A DNA stretch of 29,730 nucleotides from the NCBI GenBank assembly GCA_965365465.1, contig CBDUBU010000011.1, positions 1 to 29,730 of the forward strand, in the 5' to 3' direction. This document shows positions 22,761-29,730 of this stretch, piece after piece. The position numbers and the translations under genes were made by a program. A model generated the notes under the pieces. That model was not told where the DNA came from, searched no databases, and was given only the letters and a program-made list of their open reading frames with translations. Position 1 is the first letter of the stretch; each line of letters starts with the position of its first letter. This stretch comes from CBDUBU01 sp965365465 (GTDB taxonomy: Bacteria > Bacteroidota > Rhodothermia > Rhodothermales > DASSAV01).

Positions 22761-23750
22761 TCACGAGAGCGTGATGGACCGTTTTTCCGTCACGTCGTGC
22801 CATACGTCTCGGTCCATAGAAACGGCGTGTTCCCGTTTGAGGAAACGCGCCGGAAGAGAGAGGCGAAGGGCAGCGAGAAAATGCTCGTCCCTCAGATACT
22901 CCGGCAAACCTTCTGCGTTGTTAACGTCTACGTCGCGCTCCTGACCGTCCTCAACGCTGACGATTTTATGCTCGTTGACAAGCGAGTGCAACACATAGTT
23001 GCCCTCCGGGAGGACGACATACCTGCCGTCCAGTTCAAAATGTTCGAGCCGGGGACCTGGCTCCAGAGCCTGCGGTTTGCGGTACACGACGCTGTATTTG
23101 GCCTGCACGCGCTCAACAGGAGGCGCCAGCGTGCCCAACAGATGAAGATGCACGTAGTGCTGCCCGAGCATACTTTCGTACTGCAACAGGACGTATACGG
23201 ATCGGGGCAATACCGGCAGATTCAGCGGGTAGTCTACTTTTTTGAAAGCCGGGAATTGCTGATAGGTCCGTTCGTAGACGACTCCGTAAGTGTTCACGTT
23301 TTCAAACTGCAGGTCTCTGGCCGCCATCCATTTGTCGGCTGCGTCCTGCTTCACATAAGTATTCAGAAATGAATCCAGAGGCGTTTCGGAATGCGCGTAC
23401 TGGGCCAGGGCCAGCACAGACACGTCAAAGGCCGGCATATTTCCCGGATTGCTGATCGCAAGCTTGATCTTATTGTTTGCATTTACAATCTCGCACCTGA
23501 GATGGGGGTAGATGGCAAGCTGGAACTGTCGCTCGAACGCCTCCCTGTTCTGCTGGTTGGCCGACCGGGCAATCCGGTTTGCCTTTGTCGCGGTCTCTAC
23601 GGCTCTGGCATTGATCCGGTTTGCCTCCTCCAGCGCTTCCCGGTGCTTATCCAGCGCATGATGTGTGATCCGCAGCCAGAACACGATGATGACGAGGCCG
23701 GCAATACCTGCGATAAGTCCAACAATCTGAATCCAATGGGTAAGGTCCAT
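22761..23750 (-). CDS. hypothetical protein with N-terminal membrane anchor and coiled coil
   Basis: From the ATG at 23750 it encodes 329 residues; the frame continues upstream to 23885 but without features. Residues 5-26 (HWIQIVGLIAGIAGLVIIVFWL) form one membrane segment. A charged coiled-coil stretch follows to about residue 75 (HREALEEANRINARAVETAT), and then a soluble domain of about 240 residues. The domain is rich in beta-like segments (YPHLRCEIVNANNKIKLAISN, PRSVYVLLQYESMLGQHYVHLHLLG). The N-terminal layout resembles DUF-type proteins encoded near restriction and defence genes in some genomes, but none lies nearby. I cannot name the family. The antisense plus-strand ORF here looks like a shadow. 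It converges on accD and is divergent from the antitoxin at 24018. Confidence 0.75.
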   Translation of the reverse strand: MDLTHWIQIVGLIAGIAGLVIIVFWLRITHHALDKHREALEEANRINARAVETATKANRIARSANQQNREAFERQFQLAIYPHLRCEIVNANNKIKLAISNPGNMPAFDVSVLALAQYAHSETPLDSFLNTYVKQDAADKWMAARDLQFENVNTYGVVYERTYQQFPAFKKVDYPLNLPVLPRSVYVLLQYESMLGQHYVHLHLLGTLAPPVERVQAKYSVVYRKPQALEPGPRLEHFELDGRYVVLPEGNYVLHSLVNEHKIVSVEDGQERDVDVNNAEGLPEYLRDEHFLAALRLSLPARFLKREHAVSMDRDVWHDVTEKRSITLS

Positions 23751-24017
23751 AAGCAAAAGCTCAAGCACGTGACATCTGTATGAGGCAAACGTTCTGCTGC
23801 CGCTTGCCGGCAAGGATCGTGAGCCGGATAAATAGTAGGGTCTCAGTGCACTCATTTCCCCTCTTCGAGTTTGAAGAAATCGCAACGAGTGGCAGGCGGC
23901 AGCATCACCGCCTCTGAAAACGAGTCAGGTTTGTTGGCAAATCTTCACACACAATATCGTAACAAAAAGATGTCCGGAGGGTCATAGGCTTCGCAAAATA
24001 AAATATGCTTTCAAAAA

Positions 24018-24245
24018 ATGGTGTGGAGCATGTACATAACAAAGGGCATCGACGCGGTAGCAACGATTACGGAGGTGCGATCTTCCACTTCCGAGTTGCT
24101 GGAGCATGTCCGGGAAACAAGGAGAGCAATTCTTATTCAGAAGAATAACGAACCTCATGCGGTCTTGCTAGACTGGCAGACCTACCTGGAACTCGTTGGC
24201 AGGCAAGACAAAGAGGCATTGCCAGAGGGGAACCCGCCTTCCTGA
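24018..24245 (+). CDS. Phd/YefM-family antitoxin (orphan)
   Basis: The ORF encodes 75 residues; an internal ATG at 24030 (71 residues) is an equally good start. The middle matches the Phd/YefM fold: ITEVRSSTSELLEHVRETRRAILIQKNNEPHAVLLDWQTYLEL. The N-terminal beta-strand and Ser/Leu-rich helix come first, then the PHAVLLDWQTYLEL strand-helix. These antitoxins bind DNA as dimers and block a RelE/Doc/VapC-type toxin with their C-terminus; here the tail is short and polar. No toxin ORF follows: the next 245 bp hold only short random ORFs and a structured RNA (24269-24378). It may be an orphan antitoxin, a transcription regulator derived from one, or a system whose partner is the RNA hairpin. Confidence 0.78.
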   Translation: MVWSMYITKGIDAVATITEVRSSTSELLEHVRETRRAILIQKNNEPHAVLLDWQTYLELVGRQDKEALPEGNPPS

Positions 24246-24268
24246 GAGAGGTTCTATGGCTTGGAGCT

Positions 24269-24378
24269 CGTCGCCGGGAAGCGACAGTATCTTAAAACGT
24301 GACCGTGGAAATTCTCTCTGCTTGCATAACCACGGCGCAATAAAGAGATGCTGTCGCTTTCCGGCGACGCTTTGTTTT
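24269..24378 (+). ncRNA. long hairpin RNA downstream of the antitoxin gene
   Basis: Bases 24269-24293 and 24345-24369 form a 25-bp stem on the plus strand: 22 Watson-Crick and 3 G-U pairs. On the minus strand those three would be A-C mismatches, so the plus strand is the likely RNA. A second stem, CCGTGG/CCACGG (24303-24308/24330-24335), lies in the loop. The 3' side is followed by GCTTTGTTTTT, a terminator-like tail. It starts 24 bp after the antitoxin stop and could be its 3' UTR, a separate small RNA or a MITE-like element; CT flanks both ends, too short to prove insertion. Confidence 0.5.
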
Positions 24379-24388
24379 TGATGTAAAA

Positions 24389-24422
24389 TGGAGCAAGGTG
24401 GCATGGAATCTTTCTTGCTCCA
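24389..24422 (-). terminator. probable intrinsic terminator of glyS
   Basis: A 9-bp perfect stem, TGGAGCAAG/CTTGCTCCA (24389-24397/24414-24422), has a 16-nt loop. On the minus strand it is followed by TTTTACAT, and it lies about 70 bp past the glyS stop. The T-run is short, so strength is uncertain. Confidence 0.55.
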
Positions 24423-24490
24423 AGCCTGAAAGCCGGTAAGATGCAGGCAGAGGTATCGCCGCAAGCAGAAAGCCCGACAACCAGACCTTT

Positions 24491-25936
<1,446 letters not shown>

Positions 25937-26325
25937 AGGATGTGATTTCGTTAGAGACACAGGTTGGAGAACGCCGGTCAAAAGCCGTTCCTTCAGGGAG
26001 ATGCACCAAAACCCGCGTGGCGCCTTAACCCGATCTACCTGCTAAAACAAACTAAAAGGCACCCCGTGTGCGAGATGCCTTTCCTAACATCCATGCAAGG
26101 TAGCCAAAATCACAAGTTTGATGCAAGGCTTCAGAAACGACCTCAGAACAATCCGATATAACCTGCTGCTTGCGGAACAGACTGCAAAAGCACAGTAATA
26201 TTCCCGTTATAACAACTTTGACGCTCTCGCGCAAAAGGAACTCGAAGGGACGCAATCTTTAAGATCACTGCTGCATCACTAAAACCATTACTTCGCTATC
26301 GCAGGGTAGCACAGAGGTGTCTACA
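25937..26325. other. divergent intergenic region upstream of glyS and the unit at 26326
   Basis: No gene is supported. AAAGGCA/TGCCTTT (26055-26061/26076-26082) forms a 7-bp hairpin with T-rich flanks (TTTTAGTTTG) on the minus strand, a possible glyS leader terminator. GTTATAAC (26206-26213) is palindromic and leads into CAACTTTG (26213-26220), one base off the TAnnTTTG promoter element, about 105 bp before the gene at 26326. Confidence 0.45.
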
Positions 26326-26796
26326 ATGCTGGCACGCCAGGACATCCCGATTCATAGTAGCCGCATGAAGTTCAGAAACTTGACGTCCATGCTGCAAACC
26401 CGTTATGGCCCCAACTCCAGGGAAATAGAACCGGACCACTGGATGTTCGAGGTTATGACGGGAGACCAGCGTTCTCAGGTAGTCCACCTGCTGCTGAAGG
26501 AACACCAGGCAGAAGGGCAGGACGTTTCCCGCGTGGTCGCCGACAGCCCCATCGGGCCGTTGCCCAATCGTTTCAGCCTCGAATCGCTCTTGCGCAAGAA
26601 CGCTGAACTGGATGTAGGCGCCATCTGTATCGAGGACTTCCGGAACGAAGAGAACCAACTGGTTACCTACCTCACGCTCCGCGCCTCGCATCTCGTCTCC
26701 ACAGCCGATTTTGAGGAAATATGGGAGATGGTAGACAAGGTAGCGCGGGTGGCGGATGAACTGGAAAAAGACATCTACGCACAAGACCTGCACTGA
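26326..26796 (+). CDS. YbjN/type III secretion chaperone-like protein
   Basis: The ATG at 26326 gives 156 residues; a GTG at 26317 is an alternative. It is small and soluble, with no signal or membrane segment. The order of predicted elements (helix, several strands, then two helices), with the pattern SLESLLRKNAELDVGAICIEDF, then LVTYLTLRASHLVSTADFEEI, then VDKVARVADELEKDI, resembles the YbjN / type III secretion chaperone-like fold. These proteins usually bind a partner protein or regulate motility and stress processes. The family call rests on pattern, not on a clear motif. It lies 31 bp upstream of the membrane protein gene at 26828 on the same strand and probably serves with it. Confidence 0.6.
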   Translation: MLARQDIPIHSSRMKFRNLTSMLQTRYGPNSREIEPDHWMFEVMTGDQRSQVVHLLLKEHQAEGQDVSRVVADSPIGPLPNRFSLESLLRKNAELDVGAICIEDFRNEENQLVTYLTLRASHLVSTADFEEIWEMVDKVARVADELEKDIYAQDLH

Positions 26797-26827
26797 TTCA
26801 TCCTTCAGCACCTTTCCCTGACCTCTC

Positions 26828-27952
26828 ATGTTTCGATCGCTACACTTCAGGACACGTTACGGCTCATACCTTCGCAACGAGCACGGCATCAAGAAGTTTG
26901 CCGAGTTGAGCATAGACCAGCTCACGCGCAAGGTCACGAAGAAATCAGCCTTCTACCGCGAGATGAATGAGAACATGCTTGTCGAGAAGGCTAATCTGCG
27001 CCTGCGTGCGGATGAGTTTCGGGAGCGCCCGATGCTTGATCCCGGCGAGTTTTTTAGTGTGCGGCGCCGGCTCTGGGCAAATGCTTCTATCGTTTTCGCG
27101 GTGCTGGTAGCTTCCATTTTTCTGAATTACATCTCGATCTCTGCCTTTATCGATGACGGCATGGGGGCGGCAGGCTTTTTGCGCTGGTTTGCCTCGGGCG
27201 TTTTTGCGGTGGTGCTCACCGGAGGCGGCATTATCGTTGCGGAGCGGCTGATTGAATCGATCATGCCGCGTCGCCGCCCACTCACCGAGCGGCTGCGCGA
27301 TGTGGATACGCATTCGGCGCCGCTGTGGGGACTTCTGCTGGCAGGTATTCTGCTGGCTGTGCTTGGTCTGGCAGAGGTGCGGGCCGAGATGCTTTCCACT
27401 TCGCAGGGAAGCGGGATTCTGTATTACGGCTTTATTGCCCTGATGATGCTCCTTCCGATCATTGCCGGCGCTATCCGGTGGGATGCGATGCAGTATATCG
27501 ACGTATACAAGACCACCCAGGCCCTGCATCAGATCGAAGCACGCCTAGCGCAGATTGACTCGATACTGCGCCAGAATGAGGAATACGAGAGCAACTTCTA
27601 CAAGCTGAAAAGCATCTCGTACTGGGATCTGCTTAACGAATTCAAAACCCTGAAGGATAACTACAACCAGAAACATGGCGCTGTAGAGAACCTACACGGT
27701 CATTATGCCCAGACGTATGATACCTTCATGGCCGAGGCTAACAAACGGTATCAGGAAGACATCCGCGACATTACCTCAAAGTCGATTCGCAAGCTCGAAC
27801 TGGTCAACAATACGCAGCCTGCCGGAAGCAAGATCGGGCAACAGAAGTCCGGGTCCTTGCAGATCGGGCAGCCCGTGCCGCCGGCTTCGCAGAGCGACAG
27901 CGGCGCTGATACTGCCGCGAATCTATATTTAAGCCCGCAGCCTATTCGTTGA
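26828..27952 (+). CDS. hypothetical four-helix membrane protein with C-terminal coiled coil
   Basis: The 374-residue protein has a basic, soluble N-terminus (1-80), then four membrane segments: about 83-107 (ASIVFAVLVASIFLNYISI), 117-139, 165-183 (PLWGLLLAGILLAVLGLAE) and 197-216 (GILYYGFIALMMLLPIIAGAI). A long charged helical region follows (about 225-330, KTTQALHQIEARLAQIDSIL and similar) that looks like a coiled coil, with a polar Gln/Ser/Pro-rich tail. I do not recognise the family. It follows the YbjN-like gene by 31 bp, so the two may form a small unit in which the soluble protein binds the tail. Antisense ORFs over it look like shadows. The stop is followed by a 7-bp hairpin at 28000-28022. 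Confidence 0.75.
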   Translation: MFRSLHFRTRYGSYLRNEHGIKKFAELSIDQLTRKVTKKSAFYREMNENMLVEKANLRLRADEFRERPMLDPGEFFSVRRRLWANASIVFAVLVASIFLNYISISAFIDDGMGAAGFLRWFASGVFAVVLTGGGIIVAERLIESIMPRRRPLTERLRDVDTHSAPLWGLLLAGILLAVLGLAEVRAEMLSTSQGSGILYYGFIALMMLLPIIAGAIRWDAMQYIDVYKTTQALHQIEARLAQIDSILRQNEEYESNFYKLKSISYWDLLNEFKTLKDNYNQKHGAVENLHGHYAQTYDTFMAEANKRYQEDIRDITSKSIRKLELVNNTQPAGSKIGQQKSGSLQIGQPVPPASQSDSGADTAANLYLSPQPIR

Positions 27953-27999
27953 TCGCCGGCAAGAGGGTCAGGCGTTTCTACTTTCGGGTTAGTTTACGG

Positions 28000-28022
28000 C
28001 GCCTTCGCGCTTCTGGAAGGCG
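28000..28022. repeat. 7-bp inverted repeat between convergent genes
   Basis: CGCCTTC (28000-28006) and GAAGGCG (28016-28022) pair around 9 nt. It lies between the stops of the membrane protein gene and radC. No T-run is present on either side, so it is only a weak terminator candidate. Confidence 0.35.
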
Positions 28023-28046
28023 GGCAAACCATACGCACGCTGCTTT

Positions 28047-28799
28047 TCAGCCGTTCATGAGACCTCGTTCTGCCAGCGACGTGTAAGTCCGCCCGGCGAT
28101 GATGATGTGGTCATGCACGGGAATTCCCATAAGTTTGCCTGCCTGGACGAGCTGCTTCGTTACCCGAATGTCTTCTCCGCTCGGTTCCGGATTCCCGGAA
28201 GGGTGGTTGTGCAGGCATATGATGGAGGCGGCCCGTTCAAGAATTGCTTTTTCAAAAACGCCGCGCGGCTCTACGATGCTGGCCTGCATCCCTCCTTCGC
28301 TGACGGTCTGATCCCCGATGATGATGTTGGCCGTATTCAACAGAACCACTTTGAAAATCTCATTCTTGAGGTCCCGCATCAGCGGCCCGTAGACCGTTGC
28401 CACATCCTCCGGAGAGCACACCTGAATGCGGGTGCCTCCCTGCTGTGACTCGACGCGCCGCCCGATTTCAAAGGCGGCAACCAACTGAACCGCTTTTGCC
28501 GGGCCTACCCCGACCACACGCATCACTTCTTTCAGGTTTCTCCTTGAGAGCTTGTGCAGCGTTCCGTAGGCGCGCACCAGCGCCTGCCCCAACTGAACTG
28601 CAGAGACAGGACCGTTTCTGGTGCTCGCGCCGGTTCCGAAGATGAGCGCGATCAGTTCAGCGTCGGACAGAACACCCGGCCCATGACGCAGCAATTTTTC
28701 ACGCGGACGATCTTCTTCGTTCCACTGGTTGATGGGGACGTTGTAGCGGATTTCCGGCTCGCTTGCCGGCGTTTCTTCTACGGCAGGTTCACGTTTCAT
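28047..28799 (-). CDS. radC: RadC/JAB-domain protein (MPN+)
   Basis: From the ATG at 28799 it encodes 250 residues; the frame continues upstream to 28886 but that stretch is Cys-rich and unlike RadC. Residues 40-115 are the UPF0758 N-terminal part, with RHGPGVLSDAELIALIFGTG and a helix-hairpin-helix (VVGVGPAKAVQLVAAFEIG). The C-terminal JAMM/MPN domain has HxHx10D as HNHPSGNPEPSGED (His197, His199, Asp210), so the metal site is intact. RadC was once linked to DNA repair, but its function is not established; JAMM domains are often proteases or isopeptidases. It is on the minus strand, and 165 bp separate its start from the end of the small gene at 28965. Confidence 0.93.
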   Translation of the reverse strand: MKREPAVEETPASEPEIRYNVPINQWNEEDRPREKLLRHGPGVLSDAELIALIFGTGASTRNGPVSAVQLGQALVRAYGTLHKLSRRNLKEVMRVVGVGPAKAVQLVAAFEIGRRVESQQGGTRIQVCSPEDVATVYGPLMRDLKNEIFKVVLLNTANIIIGDQTVSEGGMQASIVEPRGVFEKAILERAASIICLHNHPSGNPEPSGEDIRVTKQLVQAGKLMGIPVHDHIIIAGRTYTSLAERGLMNG

Positions 28800-28964
28800 A
28801 CACGACTGGTCTTCCTGAGAAAACGGCAGGGACGCTTGCCTGCAACATCGGGTGCAGAACGCTCCGCCAGGTTGTGTTATAGACACATCAACCTGCTCGT
28901 CATAACCAGGAATACGACATTTTGCCGTGTATTATGCGAAAAGAGAAAGACTTGCCCGCCGGTC

Positions 28965-29246
28965 TCAGACGCACGGGCAGAAGCTCTCGGACAAGACCGT
29001 ATGCACGATCCGGGAGGCCAGTTCTTCGACAGTATCAGCGGTAATCAGCAGGTCGGTGCGATGACGCCGGGCATAATACTTCGGAGCACGCGGCAAGCCG
29101 CAGGCACAGAACCACCGCTCGGCTGAAATACCGTCTTCCTCCAGTCGGTTTTCGAGTTGCAGAATGGCACAGGCGACGTGCTTTTTGTCCTGACCGGACC
29201 ACTGACCGAAGAATTGCGTCAGTTCCAGAGGCTGGTTGAATGGCAT
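28965..29246 (-). CDS. small hypothetical protein (93 residues)
   Basis: The ATG at 29246 gives 93 residues; the frame extends upstream to 29357. GAGGGG lies about 9 bp before this ATG and supports the choice. I do not recognise a family. The middle contains FCACGLPRAPKYYARRHR, and the chain ends ESFCPCV, so there are four cysteines in two CxC pairs, which may bind a metal or form disulfides. It has no signal peptide. It lies between rho and radC on the same strand, 213 bp from the rho stop, and may be transcribed with either. Confidence 0.55.
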   Translation of the reverse strand: MPFNQPLELTQFFGQWSGQDKKHVACAILQLENRLEEDGISAERWFCACGLPRAPKYYARRHRTDLLITADTVEELASRIVHTVLSESFCPCV

Positions 29247-29440
29247 CACGGGTTCCCCTCTCTTGTCGTTCCAGTGCGGCAGATATGCTGCGGCTACGTC
29301 ATCAGAAAGGGGCGTTTCTACTGCACGTGCCGCGCCTGGTACATCACAACCCGCCACGAGATCACGCCCTTTTGTTATGTATAGCGCGATTCGGAAAGAG
29401 AATATGCCATCCTCACGAAAAACGTTACAAACGCGGATGC

Positions 29441-29460
29441 ACCGGAAAAGAAGATCCGGT
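29441..29460. repeat. 6-bp inverted repeat at the rho stop codon
   Basis: ACCGGA (29441-29446) and TCCGGT (29455-29460) are inverted around 8 nt and overlap the rho stop at 29460-29462. On the minus strand the loop is T-rich, but no clear run of T follows, so it is only a possible 3'-end hairpin for rho. Confidence 0.35.
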
Positions 29461-29730
29461 CAAGAAGGGATCAGTTCATTGAGCAGTTCCTCATTGCTCT
29501 CCGACTGCTGAAGATGCCGGAGAAGCGCTTGCATGGCATCGATGGGCGGACGGCTGTTCAGAGCGCGAAACAGTTTGTGATGCTGTGCGATCCTGTCGCC
29601 GAGAAGCAATTCTTCGTTGCGGGTGCCGCTTTTGCGCAGGTTCACGGCTGGAAAGATGCGCTTGTTCGCCATTTCGCGGTCGAGCACGATTTCCGAGTTG
29701 CCGGTGCCCTTGAACTCCTCGAAGATCACC
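29460..29730 (-). CDS. rho: transcription termination factor Rho, C-terminal part
   Basis: The minus-strand frame enters from the right edge, and the visible 90 residues are the end of Rho. VIFEEFKGTGNSEIVLDREMANKRIFPAVNLRKSGTRNEELL is the highly conserved R-loop and C-terminal region of the hexameric helicase that terminates transcription. The apparent start at 29729 is a valine codon inside the gene, not a start. The last residues (LLRHLQQSESNEELLNEL) form the usual C-terminal helix. N-terminal RNA-binding and ATPase parts lie outside the window. Confidence 0.96.
   Translation of the reverse strand, partial: VIFEEFKGTGNSEIVLDREMANKRIFPAVNLRKSGTRNEELLLGDRIAQHHKLFRALNSRPPIDAMQALLRHLQQSESNEELLNELIPS

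Noticed and set aside
24269..24369. Calling the hairpin an insertion-sequence remnant
   Set aside because: No transposase fragment is seen and the flanking CT duplication is only 2 bp.

Overview
The window looks like chromosomal DNA of a Rhodothermota/Bacteroidota-type bacterium of moderately high GC. The evidence is a TonB-dependent receptor with an N-terminal carboxypeptidase-regulatory-like domain, a secreted protein with a type IX (Por) secretion C-terminal sorting domain, promoter-like TAnnTTTG elements, few strong Shine-Dalgarno sites, an EF-G-like second translational GTPase and a FloA flotillin. Most genes are housekeeping or cell-envelope genes. I see no prophage, insertion sequence, CRISPR array, rRNA or tRNA.

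Layout. 1-1129: the 3' end of a CBS/CorC-type membrane protein gene, converging on a degenerate receiver-domain protein. 1321-4629 (minus): a probable operon moaA-moaC-floA-unknown gene, divergent from a MocA-like nucleotidyltransferase (4849-5442). 5501-7625 (minus): dtd and a rhomboid protease, separated by about 1 kb that is poor in genes but rich in signals. That kilobase holds a promoter/structured-RNA/terminator unit, a small ORF and an 11-bp-periodic repeat array. 7938-12575 (minus): a TonB receptor followed by a T9SS-sorted surface protein. 12821-14999 (minus): an OmpR-type response regulator and an M28 peptidase. 15409-16422: a ZapE/AFG1-like ATPase. 16425-17904 (minus): mnmA and a small lipoprotein. 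18023-18604: a rhodanese. 18661-20784 (minus): EF-G-like GTPase. 21105-22747: tsaB and accD. 22761-23750 (minus): an unknown membrane-anchored protein. 24018-24490: an orphan Phd-type antitoxin followed by a long RNA hairpin. 24491-25936 (minus): glycyl-tRNA synthetase. 26326-27952: a two-gene unit of unknown function (YbjN/secretion-chaperone-like protein plus a four-helix membrane protein). 28047-29730 (minus): radC, a small unknown gene and the 3' end of rho.

Themes. Several genes serve translation fidelity and tRNA biology (dtd, mnmA, tsaB, glyS, EF-G-like), but they are scattered and are not one pathway. moaA and moaC make the first molybdopterin intermediate, and the divergent MocA-like enzyme may act later in cofactor maturation.

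The least explained and most interesting parts are: (i) the 6.0-6.2 kb structured RNA upstream of dtd; (ii) the 6613-6670 repeat array that resembles a DnaA-box or iteron cluster; (iii) the 25-bp hairpin RNA just after the orphan antitoxin; and (iv) the unknown two-gene membrane unit at 26.3-28.0 kb. All calls come from reading the sequence; no database search was possible.
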